Source of the DNA: Candidatus Limnocylindrales bacterium
GTDB lineage: Bacteria > Moduliflexota > Moduliflexia > Moduliflexales > JAUQPW01
DNA length: 64,000 nt
Direction of reading: 5' to 3'
Assembly: GCA_035559535.1 (NCBI GenBank)
Contig: DATMBG010000051.1
Span: 310,001 to 374,000 of the forward strand
Part shown: positions 43,816-51,873 of the stretch, piece after piece
Layout of the letters: every line of letters starts with the position of its first letter
How positions within the stretch are numbered: the first letter of the stretch is position 1
The notes under the pieces: generated by a model
Seen by the model: the letters and a program-made list of their open reading frames with translations, nothing else
Told to the model about the DNA's origin: nothing
Database searches by the model: none
Made by a program: the position numbers and the translations under genes

Positions 43816-44772
43816 TTATTTTCTCTCCTCTACCTTTTTCTCTAAAAAATCTACCACCTTTTCTTCCAACCTGACATGATTAAAGGCATTAATCTCCGGA
43901 ATTCCGGCTGGACTGGTCACATTGATTTCGGTCACCTTATTTCCAATAACATCAATCCCTACAAAGTATAATCCATCTTGCCGAAACCTTTCAGATAATA
44001 CCGAACAAATCTGCCGATCTGTATCCGTTAGATCTGCTTTAACGGCTTTTCCTCCTACGTGCATGTTGGCCCGGAAGTCTTCTTCAGGTGGGAGTCGAAG
44101 AAACGCTCCAATTGGCTCTCCATCCAGTATTAAAATTCGTTTATCCCCTTGTCGGGATTCCGGCAGGTACCTCTGGGCTACGATGTACTCTCGCCCGTTT
44201 TGGGTCGAGACTTCCAGGATGGCATTGAGATTCTTGTCTCCTTCACGAAGATACAAAACCCCATGCCCTCCCCGCTCATTGAGAGGTTTAATGACCATCT
44301 CTCCCCCGACCTCTTTGAGGAAAGCTTTAAGCCGTAAGGGATTTTTAGAAACACAAGTCTCCGGCGTAATATCCGGAAAATTGAGTGCATAAAGCTTCTC
44401 GTTGGCCCCTCGAATTCCCTGAGGATCGTTGATCAAAAAGGTTTTACCGCCCGTTAAACTCAAAATATAAGTGGCATAGATATAATCCATATTAAAGGGG
44501 GGTTCCTTCCGATTAAAAACCACATCTAACCAACTGAGCGGTCTTTTCTCTTTGGCTCCCTCAGGGATAACTTCAAATAGAGGGCTTACTTTGACTTGCT
44601 GTAATTCGGCCATGGCCACGCCTCGATAAACCAGTAAATCCTCCAAGTGAATATAAAAAATTCGATGACCTCGCCGCTGACACTCCATAAGAATGGAGAA
44701 ACTGGTATCTTCCTCCGGCGTTAAAGCTTCCACAGGATCCATGATAAAACCAATTTTGAAACCTCGGTTCAT
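43816..44772 (-). CDS. gshB: Glutathione synthetase
   Basis: A 318-residue ATP-grasp enzyme joining gamma-glutamylcysteine and glycine. KIGFIMDPVEALTPEEDTSF is the family start; VVFNRKEPPFNMDYIYATYIL, NEKLYALNFP, MVIKPLNERGGHGVLYLREG (ATP-grasp core) and EINVTSPAGIPEINAF (metal site) are diagnostic. Length matches proteobacterial GshB. A glutaredoxin gene at 56.2 kb supports a glutathione economy; no gshA is present here. AGGAGG lies only one base before the ATG, unusually close, so the start may be less efficient or slightly misplaced. Confidence 0.92.
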   Translation of the reverse strand: MNRGFKIGFIMDPVEALTPEEDTSFSILMECQRRGHRIFYIHLEDLLVYRGVAMAELQQVKVSPLFEVIPEGAKEKRPLSWLDVVFNRKEPPFNMDYIYATYILSLTGGKTFLINDPQGIRGANEKLYALNFPDITPETCVSKNPLRLKAFLKEVGGEMVIKPLNERGGHGVLYLREGDKNLNAILEVSTQNGREYIVAQRYLPESRQGDKRILILDGEPIGAFLRLPPEEDFRANMHVGGKAVKADLTDTDRQICSVLSERFRQDGLYFVGIDVIGNKVTEINVTSPAGIPEINAFNHVRLEEKVVDFLEKKVEERK

Positions 44773-44825
44773 ACCTCCTACTCTCCGGATCCGGTTCTTC
44801 GATCTGTTACCCCCCCCCGTTTTAA

Positions 44826-45872
44826 TTACTTAGTTGCCAGGAAGTTGGGATCCAGGGCTTCCATACTCTCAAAGGTCTTAGCCACTGAAAGCAGCTCTAT
44901 GGGAATTTCTATACCCAGTTTTTTGGCTTTCGCCAGGTTCAGGAGGATATCTCCTGTTTTAGGATCTAAAATGGGGAGTGTGTTGGGTTTCTCGCCCCCC
45001 AATATACGAAGCGCATATTTACCGGCTTCGAGTCCCTGGACGCGCCCAGAGACGGTCACCGCGGCCAGCATGCCATATTGAGGACCCCAGTCGAAAACGT
45101 TCAGATCTGGAAGTTGATTATGCTCAATAAACCATTTAACAACTTGTTTAACGGGCACCACCTTACCATTTTCATCCTTGAAGGTATGTAAGTTATAGAT
45201 TAAAAGACCACTTACAGCCTGAGGCTGACCCGGTTGATAGGATTGGACAAGGGTTTGGAACTCTTGAAAGCTTCCAATTTCATGGTAAGCCACAATGTCT
45301 ATCCCGGTAGATTCCTTAATTTTAGGGGCCAGGCCTTTTAACCTTTCCACGGCAGCCCCCGAGGTCTCTTTGGTATCATCGGTAATAACGGCAAGGGTTT
45401 TTGCCGTAGGAACCAGGTCTTTTAAAAGCTTAATCACCTGATCAAAGGGATGCCTTTCCAAAATAACAGCCACATTTTCTCCATATTGGTATTTCTTAGG
45501 ATCTTCATTGATGCCACAAACGACAACCGGGATGTCTTTAATTTGCTGGATCACATATTCCGAGGCATTATCATCCAGAGCGATAATGAGGTCCGGTTGA
45601 TAGGCTTTTATGGCGTCTAGTGCTTTTTTACCGGCCTCTTGTTTAAATTCTGGAGAAGGATTCCGCTTCGTATCCATAAAGTGAACTTTGATTTCGATGT
45701 CCTTCTGATCTTTGAAAGCCGTCTGAACCCCTTCCTGTTCCGACATATTCCAGGCATACGTGGCATCATAGCTATCTAAAAGAAAGATTTTCTTTGTGGC
45801 GGCTTCCACAACATTTAATACAAGGGAAATGCCTAAAATTATCCCTATCAGGAAAATTTTTAAGGTTCTCAT
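44826..45872 (-). CDS. ABC-type (PF04392-like) periplasmic binding protein
   Basis: A 348-residue periplasmic protein with signal peptide (1-24, VVEAATKK). The mature protein reads like the ABC_sub_bind family of sugar/purine-type binding folds: KIFLLDSYDATYAWN, YQPDLIIALDDNASEYVIQQIKDIPVVVCGINEDP, LKDLVPTAKTLAVITDDTKETSGAAVERLKGL. Ligand unknown. Neither permease nor ATPase genes are next to it, so it is an orphan or serves as a sensor input. AAGGA precedes the ATG; a strong promoter candidate at 46125-46153 implies a leader near 245 nt. Confidence 0.78.
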   Translation of the reverse strand: MRTLKIFLIGIILGISLVLNVVEAATKKIFLLDSYDATYAWNMSEQEGVQTAFKDQKDIEIKVHFMDTKRNPSPEFKQEAGKKALDAIKAYQPDLIIALDDNASEYVIQQIKDIPVVVCGINEDPKKYQYGENVAVILERHPFDQVIKLLKDLVPTAKTLAVITDDTKETSGAAVERLKGLAPKIKESTGIDIVAYHEIGSFQEFQTLVQSYQPGQPQAVSGLLIYNLHTFKDENGKVVPVKQVVKWFIEHNQLPDLNVFDWGPQYGMLAAVTVSGRVQGLEAGKYALRILGGEKPNTLPILDPKTGDILLNLAKAKKLGIEIPIELLSVAKTFESMEALDPNFLATK

Positions 45873-46124
45873 AACATTTTCCTTGTGATTTTAGGGCCAA
45901 ATAGTAATAACACCATATCTCACTTCGATACCCTTCAATCAGATCAAGGCAGTGGATAAGTTCAGGTTAAAAACCGGATAACCCGGCCATAGTTTGAACA
46001 GAAACTTTAAGGAAAAGCCAGGTGAGAATCCAGGATTGGTAACCTGTTCAGGTAATGAAAATCCCGATCATAAAGCTTATTCTCTCCCAGTCAGGGCTTA
46101 TTCAACGCCTTTATTTCCGGAACC

Positions 46125-46153
46125 ATTATGATCTGAGACTTTTGCCTTGTCAA
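46125..46153 (-). promoter_or_regulatory. Strong promoter candidate for the binding-protein gene
   Basis: Minus strand TTGACA (46153-46148), 17-nt spacer, CATAAT (46130-46125): 11 of 12 consensus bases. Confidence 0.6.
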
Positions 46154-46288
46154 GATACTTTTAAACCAACTTTTGCAAAGTTCAATTAAATAAATTGAGA
46201 GGACTTAAGGAAAGAGTTTCAACCTGCCGACGAGAGGGAAAAGGTCAGGCGCTATGAGATAAAGAGACTCTCACAGGCCGGTATTTGC

Positions 46289-46317
46289 TTGACAGATTCC
46301 TATAAATCTAGAATACT
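46289..46317 (+). promoter_or_regulatory. Promoter candidate for the TRAP genes
   Basis: TTGACA (46289-46294), 17-nt spacer, AATACT (46312-46317); leader of about 245 nt to the TAXI gene. Confidence 0.4.
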
Positions 46318-46566
46318 ACCCTTTGTAGGAACCCGCAGCCTGTGGCTTCTACGATTTGTGGAGATGTAAAACATTCTCAGCCAGACGAAAGAGTGTCCAA
46401 CAAATTGTAATCCAAAGCGGTCTTCCGCTAAGGATGCTTCCATACGACTGTGGAGCTTTTTTCCAGCATATTTTTTCCTTGAAGTTGTTAGAAGAGTTAT
46501 AGTACGAAACACCGTTTTATAAAATGAAGTGATGATTCGTACCATACTCACTAACTATAAAAAATT

Positions 46567-47526
46567 ATGAAAGTCAAGATGATGGGATATCTTTTTTTTA
46601 TTTTTTTAGAGGCAGTCGGATTTTCCATTCTACCGACCGGGGTTTTGGCCGGAGATCTCAAACTGATGACCGGTCCTCAAGGGGGATCCTGGTATCCTCT
46701 GGGCGGAGCCATAGCAGAACTGTTACAGAAGGCCCTACCCGGAGTTAATGTATCGGTTCTTCCGGGGGGTGGTATCACCAATATCAAGGCCGTTGAAGAG
46801 GGAAAGGTTCAAATAGCCCTGAGTAACTTCGTCTCAGCCGTGGATGCCATAGAAGGGAGAGAGCCTTTTAACAAAAAGGCCGGAAAAGTCCGGAATCTGT
46901 TGTTCCTCTATCCCCAATATTTTCAGGTAACGGTTCTGGAGGATGCCGGTATTCAGACTCCGGCAGATTTAAAGGGAAAAGCCATCGCTCCTGGGATTAA
47001 AGGTCATACCGGTGAACAGTTTGCGCGACATCTGCTTCAAGTTTACGGACTCTCCTATGGAGATATGTCCAAAGTCCAGTATGTTTCCTACGCCGATGCT
47101 GTGAATCTCATGAAAGACGGACATCTTCATGCCTTTTTGGCCCTCACAACCGTGCCTGCCTCCTCCATTATAGACCTTTCTACCGATCGTAAAATCCGCC
47201 TGTTGAGCTTGACAGAAGATAAACTCAATGCCTTGCAAGCGATTAACTCAGGCTACGTCAAGCGGATTATCCCAAAGGGAACTTATCCTGGGATAGATTA
47301 TGATGTTACAACGTTTGGAACTTTTACCCATCTTATTGTAACCTCCGACCTTCCTGAGGATCTTGTTTATCAGATGACGAAGGTTTTGGTGGAAAATGTG
47401 ACCACCCTGAGCGAAGTGGTTAAGGATATTCAGGGGATCACGCCTAAAGAGATGGCTATAGATTCGGGTGTGGTTCCTTATCATCCTGGAGCTTTAAGAT
47501 ATTTTAAAGAGATAGGAGTGAAATGA
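46567..47526 (+). CDS. TAXI-family TRAP transporter substrate-binding protein
   Basis: A 319-residue periplasmic binding protein with signal peptide (about 1-29, GVLAGD). LMTGPQGGSWYPLGGAIAELLQK and VLPGGGITNIKAVEEGKVQIALSN are TAXI signatures, and GIKGHTGEQFARHLLQVYGL follows. TAXI proteins bind small organic acids, possibly glutamate, succinate or others; the ligand is not predictable. Its stop overlaps the ATG of the fused permease gene by 4 nt. The ATG lacks a good ribosome site; an ATG five codons downstream (MGYLFF) is an alternative. Confidence 0.9.
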   Translation: MKVKMMGYLFFIFLEAVGFSILPTGVLAGDLKLMTGPQGGSWYPLGGAIAELLQKALPGVNVSVLPGGGITNIKAVEEGKVQIALSNFVSAVDAIEGREPFNKKAGKVRNLLFLYPQYFQVTVLEDAGIQTPADLKGKAIAPGIKGHTGEQFARHLLQVYGLSYGDMSKVQYVSYADAVNLMKDGHLHAFLALTTVPASSIIDLSTDRKIRLLSLTEDKLNALQAINSGYVKRIIPKGTYPGIDYDVTTFGTFTHLIVTSDLPEDLVYQMTKVLVENVTTLSEVVKDIQGITPKEMAIDSGVVPYHPGALRYFKEIGVK

Positions 47527-49460
47527 TGAAAAAAATCGTCTTTTATTTGCCTAAGGTTGTAACGCTTCTGGCCCTTGCCATGTCAGGTTATCATATCTAC
47601 GCAGCCGCCCGAGGAACCCCTGAACCTCTTATTCATAGAGGAATTCACCTGGCTTTTACCCTGACCCTGATCTTTCTGTTCTATCCTTTCAAAAAAGCCC
47701 GGCCATTGAGGGAGGTCATCGATGAAGCAGCACCCGTCCCGGTTGAGGAAATCAGGCCCGGGCTTATAGATCTCCTGGCTTTAGTTTTGAGTCTGTTCAG
47801 TATAGGTTACCTGTTTGTAAATTATTCCTATGTAACGGAACGTTATGCCTATGTAGACCCCCTGCGAGCTCTGGATTATGTTTTTGGAATTACCCTCCTG
47901 GTCCTGGTTCTGGAGGGTGCTCGGCGAACGGTAGGTCCCGCGTTACCTTTAACGGCCCTTACTTTCCTGGTTTATGCTGTCATTGGCAATCACCTTCCCG
48001 GTTTACTCAGACACTCCGGTTTTTCCCTCGAAATGATTATAGATCAGCTTTATTTAACCACCGAGGGGATTTTTGGTATCCCTCTGGCCGTTTCAGCCTC
48101 TTATGTGATCCTCTTTGTGATCTTTGGAGCTTTTTTAGAAAAATCCGGGACCGGGCAACTCTTTATGGATGTTGCCTCAGCTCTGACGGGAAGCAGCCGG
48201 GGAGGCCCTGGCAAGATCTCGTGCATTTCCAGCGGATTATTTGGAACCATCTCCGGGAGCGCCGTGGCCAATGTGATGGTGGATGGGTGGTTTACCATTC
48301 CTCTCATGAAGCGAACCGGATTTAAGCCTCACTTTGCCGCTGCCATCGAAGCAACAGCTTCCACCGGAGGTCAGATTATGCCGCCCGTTATGGGGGCTGC
48401 TGCTTTTGTTATGGCCGAGTTTACCGGGATTCCTTACATTATCATTGCCAAACATGCCCTCATTCCAGCCCTTCTATACTACCTGGCCCTTTTTTGGACT
48501 ATCCACTATGAGGCGGTCAAAACCAATCTTCGAGGTCTCTCTAAGGAGGAACTCCCCAACCTCAAAAAAGTATTGCGCGCCCGAGGCCACCTCTTCCTGC
48601 CGATTATTCTCCTTATTTATCTCATGATATCTGGATATACAGCCCCTTATGCAGCTTTATGGGCTACGGTAGCCGTGGTCCTTGTAAGCTGGATCCGAAA
48701 GGAAACCCGTTTTGGCCTGCGGGATATTGGATTGGCTTTGAAGGAAGGAGCTAAAAATACTTTAAGTGTGGCAATTGCCTGCGCCTGCGCCGGAATTGTT
48801 ATCGGAGTCATTTCCTTAACGGGCTTGGGATTACGGTTTACCAGTCTGGTAATCACTTTAGCCAGTGATTCTTTAATTCCTGCCCTGGTTCTGACGATGT
48901 TGGCGGGAATTATCCTCGGAATGGGTATGCCGACCACCCCGGCCTATATTGTTCAGGCCGCCCTCTTGATTCCTGCTCTGATCAAACTGGGTGTTCTGCC
49001 CATTGCAGCCCACTTATTTGTTTTTTATTTTGCCATCCTTTCCGCGATTACGCCCCCTGTGGCTATGGCGGTTTATGCTGCTGCAGGGATCAGTGGAAGC
49101 AATTTGTGGAAGACCGGAATTGCTGCGATGAAAGCCGGTGCCACCGGGTTTATTGTTCCCTACATGTTCGTTTTCGGTCCTACCTTGCTGATGATTGGAA
49201 GTTGGAAGGAAATCTTGACGGCCTTGATGACTGCTATGCTGGGAGTTTTCTGCCTGGCAACCGGATTACAGGGGTGGTTTCTCAAAAAAACGACATTTTG
49301 GGAAAGAAGCTTTTTAATCGCTGCCGCCCTCTTACTCATTAAACCCGGTATCAAGACAGATCTGACAGGACTCATTTTACTAGGCGTAGTTTATGGACTT
49401 CAACGCCTAAGACCCGAGGGGGCAGAAACCCGGAGGCCCAAAGACACAGGAAACCCTTAA
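47523..49460 (+). CDS. TRAP transporter fused permease (DctQM type)
   Basis: A 645-residue membrane protein with about 16 helices: the N-terminal part (about 1-170) corresponds to the small DctQ-like subunit and the rest to the large DctM domain. SGSAVANVMVDGWFTIPLMKRTGFKPHFAAAIEATASTGGQIMPPVMGAAAF is the DctM signature (quoted in parts elsewhere), with a repeat near AGIILGMGMPTTPAYIVQAA. Fused QM permeases typically pair with TAXI proteins, as here. It uses a cation gradient for uptake. The stem-loop at 49481-49518 with a T-tract ends the transcript. Confidence 0.9.
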   Translation: MMKKIVFYLPKVVTLLALAMSGYHIYAAARGTPEPLIHRGIHLAFTLTLIFLFYPFKKARPLREVIDEAAPVPVEEIRPGLIDLLALVLSLFSIGYLFVNYSYVTERYAYVDPLRALDYVFGITLLVLVLEGARRTVGPALPLTALTFLVYAVIGNHLPGLLRHSGFSLEMIIDQLYLTTEGIFGIPLAVSASYVILFVIFGAFLEKSGTGQLFMDVASALTGSSRGGPGKISCISSGLFGTISGSAVANVMVDGWFTIPLMKRTGFKPHFAAAIEATASTGGQIMPPVMGAAAFVMAEFTGIPYIIIAKHALIPALLYYLALFWTIHYEAVKTNLRGLSKEELPNLKKVLRARGHLFLPIILLIYLMISGYTAPYAALWATVAVVLVSWIRKETRFGLRDIGLALKEGAKNTLSVAIACACAGIVIGVISLTGLGLRFTSLVITLASDSLIPALVLTMLAGIILGMGMPTTPAYIVQAALLIPALIKLGVLPIAAHLFVFYFAILSAITPPVAMAVYAAAGISGSNLWKTGIAAMKAGATGFIVPYMFVFGPTLLMIGSWKEILTALMTAMLGVFCLATGLQGWFLKKTTFWERSFLIAAALLLIKPGIKTDLTGLILLGVVYGLQRLRPEGAETRRPKDTGNP

Positions 49461-49480
49461 CCTGTAAAGGTCTGCCGGGG

Positions 49481-49530
49481 AGACCCGATTAACTTCTTTA
49501 TCTTCCTGGGCCGGGTCTTTCGTTCTTTTT
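49481..49530 (+). terminator. Rho-independent terminator candidate after the TRAP genes
   Basis: AGACCCG (49481-49487) pairs with CGGGTCT (49512-49518) around a 24-nt loop and is followed by TTCGTTCTTTTT. Confidence 0.55.
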
Positions 49531-49540
49531 ATCCCAAAAA

Positions 49541-49613
49541 TGGTCCCAACGGGAATCGAACCCGTGTTTTCGGCGTGAGAGGCCGATGTCCTAGGCCGCT
49601 AGACGATGGGACC
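49541..49613 (-). tRNA. tRNA-Glu (CUC anticodon)
   Basis: 73 nt on the minus strand. The acceptor arms GGTCCCA (49613-49607) and TGGGACC (49548-49542) pair exactly, discriminator A at 49541. The anticodon loop CTCTCAC gives CUC, and the T-arm holds GGGTTCGATTCCC. CCA is not encoded (ATTTTT follows). The transcript is driven by the promoter candidate at 49644-49673. The sequence is a clear tRNA-Glu type by its D- and T-arms. Confidence 0.95.
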
Positions 49614-49643
49614 CTGCTCGTGGGGTTACCTTTTAGCTTTCTT

Positions 49644-49673
49644 AATATAAGAAAAATTTGTTGAGGTTGTCAA
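49644..49673 (-). promoter_or_regulatory. Promoter of the tRNA gene
   Basis: Minus strand TTGACA (49673-49668), 18-nt spacer, TATATT (49649-49644), about 30 nt before the mature tRNA start. Confidence 0.7.
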
Positions 49674-49708
49674 TTGGAAAGTGGGTCTAAAGGGAGAAAA
49701 CTTTTTTC

Positions 49709-49736
49709 TTGACAGGGCGGGCGAATCTGTTATATA
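49709..49736 (+). promoter_or_regulatory. Promoter of the XRE regulator gene
   Basis: TTGACA (49709-49714), 16-nt spacer, TATATA (49731-49736); TATAGA at 18-nt spacing overlaps. The gap to the start codon at 49882 holds no perfect TAAC-N4-GTTA site. Confidence 0.65.
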
Positions 49737-49881
49737 GAACAAACGTTTATAGAAGGTATCTCTTTGGTAAAAGGAAATAATGTTAATCAAGTACCAATAC
49801 CCCGTAGGGTGAAGTTGAGGAAGCTGGGAATCCGGGGTATGGAGGGGTATGAGGTCCAAAAGATAAACAGGGAGTAAGAAG

Positions 49882-50487
49882 ATGGAATTTCATGAATTTC
49901 TACTTTCAAGACGAAAAAAGTTGGGCCTTAGTAAAAAGGATTTAGCAATTAGGGCCGGAATTTCAGATGCCTACATTAAACACATTGAGGATGGAATGCG
50001 GATTCCCAAAGACATTCTAATCCTTTATAGCCTGGCCGATGCTCTCCAGGTGGATCGGGAGTGGTTTCGGGATTATGCGTACTTTCATCGGGACCCTAAA
50101 TCGGCGACGAAGTACATGGATGAAGCAGCCATTCTGGAAGGTGAACAGAAGGAAGGGCGCCATTATAATGCAGACTCTGACCCTACCACCAGACTTCCCC
50201 CTATAGATCGAGAAATTATCGAAGCCATTCAAAAGCTGAATGAGGGACAAAAAAACCGATTACTGGAGTATTTACGAACCCATCGTTCATTTGACGGCCT
50301 CATTTTTGAGGGAATGCGTTTTGATCGGCGAGATTTGCTTTATAAAATTGTTCAGAGGCTCATACGGATCGATAAGAATATTCAGACCAAAATGCTCCAC
50401 TATATTGCCGCTATGACCTATATCGAAACCCACGAAAATCAAAGTCCTTTCAAAGGATTGTTTGGAGAGGTCCTGGAAATGGAATAA
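49882..50487 (+). CDS. XRE-family transcription regulator
   Basis: A 201-residue DNA-binding protein. Residues 4-58 form a helix-turn-helix of the XRE/Cro type (EFLLSRRKKLGLSKKDLAIRAGISDAYIKHIEDGMRIPK, given here as a helix-turn-helix signature: LSKKDLAIRAGISDAYI). The rest has an acidic, partly disordered linker (KYMDEAAILEGEQKEG) and a helical C-terminal region of about 100 residues (REIIEAIQKLNEGQKNRLLEYL), reminiscent of SHSP-like or MerR-type tail regulators but not identified. No membrane or ligand domain is seen. It starts a small unit with a membrane protein and tiny lipoprotein, and three palindromes TAAC-N4-GTTA occur in the following 800 nt, which may be its targets. Confidence 0.8.
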   Translation: MEFHEFLLSRRKKLGLSKKDLAIRAGISDAYIKHIEDGMRIPKDILILYSLADALQVDREWFRDYAYFHRDPKSATKYMDEAAILEGEQKEGRHYNADSDPTTRLPPIDREIIEAIQKLNEGQKNRLLEYLRTHRSFDGLIFEGMRFDRRDLLYKIVQRLIRIDKNIQTKMLHYIAAMTYIETHENQSPFKGLFGEVLEME

Positions 50488-50529
50488 GTTTTCAACAAAA
50501 ATTTATCATTTTTTTTCTTGACCAAATTC

Positions 50530-50543
50530 TTAACGTGTGTTAA
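50530..50543. promoter_or_regulatory. TTAAC-GTGT-GTTAA palindrome (site A)
   Basis: Perfect palindrome with core TAAC-N4-GTTA, 42 nt after the regulator stop, next to a weak promoter-like TTGACC (50518-50523) and 34 nt before the perfect ribosome site at 50564. Same core as sites B and C. Confidence 0.6.
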
Positions 50544-50576
50544 TTCCTTTTTCATTCCTAAAAGAAAGGAGGTGAT

Positions 50577-50591
50577 ATGGGAATTCTTTGA
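50577..50591 (+). CDS. Four-codon leader reading frame (MGIL)
   Basis: AAAGGAGGTGAT, the best ribosome site in the region, stands 1-2 nt before ATG GGA ATT CTT TGA (50577-50591). The frame ends after four codons, 49 nt before the membrane-protein ATG, which has no comparable ribosome site. It may be a translation-control leader, a landing site, or a chance stop in the leader. It is reported because of the strong ribosome site. Confidence 0.35.
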   Translation: MGIL

Positions 50592-50640
50592 GTTCCAGGA
50601 AGAGCTTCTTTAAATTCTAGAATTCAAAAGAGCAAAGATT

Positions 50641-51066
50641 ATGAGTCCGATCATGAGTATCTATACAGCGCTTATTAGGTATCAATCGGTTTGTATCTTT
50701 CAGTTAGTTCCTATTTGCTACTTCACATGGATCTTTAGTCGGCTGATCTACTACAAGTTGAAATACCATAAAAAGATCTCTTTAAAGGATGCCCTTACCT
50801 TCTTTACCCTGGTTGCGCTGGCTCTGGATTATGGACACTACCTCTATTTCTTTGTAACCAAGACAGGCCAATTTCTGTCCTTTCCTGGATTTCTCATTAA
50901 GTATAGCTTAGGAACCATTCTGTGGATCTGGATGTTTGTTTATCACTATGAGGTCTGTGTCCGAAAGAATTTACTGCGAAAGTACTCTTCGCGAGATAGG
51001 AAAAAAGCAATCTTTGCTTATGTTTTATGCATGATTCTTATCCTCTTTCTCATCGGCGTATTGTAG
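50641..51066 (+). CDS. Four-helix membrane protein of unknown function
   Basis: A 141-residue integral membrane protein with four hydrophobic segments (about 12-37, 49-72, 80-101 and 122-140), positively charged loops (YKLKYHKK, RKNLLRKYSSRDRKK) and few other charges. The repeat of His, Tyr and Trp (DYGHYLYFF, WIWMFVYHYEV) in helices is notable. No family recognised. It follows the XRE gene by 153 nt with palindrome site A between them. No clear Shine-Dalgarno just before the ATG; an in-frame ATG at 50653 is an alternative. A strong terminator lies at 51173-51202. Confidence 0.65.
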   Translation: MSPIMSIYTALIRYQSVCIFQLVPICYFTWIFSRLIYYKLKYHKKISLKDALTFFTLVALALDYGHYLYFFVTKTGQFLSFPGFLIKYSLGTILWIWMFVYHYEVCVRKNLLRKYSSRDRKKAIFAYVLCMILILFLIGVL

Positions 51067-51172
51067 TCTGAAAATCCAATGTCGGCAGGCAGTAGAGATA
51101 AGAATCTTACTTCATACGGAGCTTATTTCTAACTCCGAGGATCGAATCGATTAGCTTGAGTTTTTTACCCCA

Positions 51173-51202
51173 ACCCTTAGTTTTACTAAGGGTCCTTTTT
51201 TT
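51173..51202 (+). terminator. Rho-independent terminator
   Basis: ACCCTTAG (51173-51180), TTTTA loop, CTAAGGGT (51186-51193), then CC and TTTTTTT (51196-51202). A clear intrinsic terminator ending the membrane-protein transcript. Confidence 0.8.
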
Positions 51203-51211
51203 ACCCTTGTA

Positions 51212-51276
51212 ATTAACTTTTGTTAGTTAATTGGCGGGGTTTGAAAGAAAAAAGTCTTCCTAACATATGTTAGGAA
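51212..51276. promoter_or_regulatory. Palindromes B and C before the tiny lipoprotein
   Basis: Site B: TAAC-TTTT-GTTA (51214-51225) within ATTAACT/AGTTAAT. Site C: 51257-51276 is a perfect 20-nt palindrome with half-site TTCCTAACAT and core TAAC-ATAT-GTTA, 30 nt before the lipoprotein start codon. A TTGAAA (51241-51246) is a possible -35. Both share the core of site A. Confidence 0.65.
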
Positions 51277-51305
51277 AGGAACCCTGATAAGGAGGAAAAC
51301 AAAAA

Positions 51306-51383
51306 ATGAGAACTACATACTTACTCTTGCTGATATGTCTCATCTTGATTTTATCCGGTTGCACCCCTTATGTCCCTTGGTAA
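51306..51383 (+). CDS. 25-residue lipoprotein
   Basis: ATG at 51306, stop at 51381-51383. The product MRTTYLLLLICLILILSGC followed by TPYVPW is a complete lipoprotein signal: basic N-terminus, long hydrophobic core and lipobox LSGC, leaving a seven-residue lipopeptide after cleavage (CTPYVPW). AAGGAGG stands about 10 nt before the ATG, and site C (perfect 20-nt palindrome) precedes it. This resembles entericidin-like or lysis-type mini-lipoproteins in size only. It is very likely to be a real regulated gene from these three features together. Confidence 0.7.
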   Translation: MRTTYLLLLICLILILSGCTPYVPW

Positions 51384-51873
51384 AGAGCTTTCTAATAAAA
51401 AGAATACCCATTCTAGAATGGAAGATCGAAGGAAAATTTTTAAGATTCTACCCTTCGATCTCCCTTCTGGATACACGGTAACATAAGCAAGGAGCCTTTC
51501 AAATCCTTACCTCAAGTATTGAACCAACTCTACAATTTTACAAGCCGCAACGATAGCAACCATGAGATAAAAAATCGTTTTGTCCATGCGAATAAGGTTT
51601 CACAGGTTCTTCAACATAACCGATCGTTAGAAGAACCCTTAAATGTTCTATAGACCTGGTAAAAAGAGCCTACCCACAACTTCCAATTCATTAGACCCAA
51701 AGAGGAAAGAAGGGGTTTAATCTCAGGCAGGAAAATTTTAAAAGTCAGAAAACCTGCAGAGGGCGGAGAACCAATCAACCAATCTCTGTATGAGAGGGTT
51801 TGTAGCGTTGGGAATTGTGAAAGGTTACTTAAAAACAGCACCTTCCTCACAATTCTCAACGGATAAGGATACC
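51384..51873. other. Gene-free stretch with one stem-loop
   Basis: AGATCGAAGG (51423-51432) pairs exactly with CCTTCGATCT (51452-51461), a 10-bp stem with a 19-nt loop, just after the lipoprotein gene, a possible terminator without T-tract. The remaining 400 nt to the cytochrome stop show nothing clear. Confidence 0.45.

Larger units (their letters stand above)
45873..46566. other. Divergent 694-nt control region
   Basis: No gene is supported here; it separates the binding-protein gene (minus) from the TAXI-TRAP genes (plus), each with its own promoter candidate. A GTAGGAACCCGCAGCC/GGCTTCTAC hairpin lies near 46326-46353 in the leader of the TRAP genes. A partial cobalamin-riboswitch-like word near 46018 was rejected. 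Confidence 0.4.

Noticed and set aside
46015-46060. Cobalamin-riboswitch-like word (AAAGCCAGGTGAGAATCC)
   Set aside because: It resembles the conserved box, but the CCCGC-ACTGT part is missing and the neighbours are not cobalamin genes.
46300-46551. 83-codon minus-strand frame
   Set aside because: Overlaps the presumed TRAP leader and promoter; no ribosome site or homology by eye.
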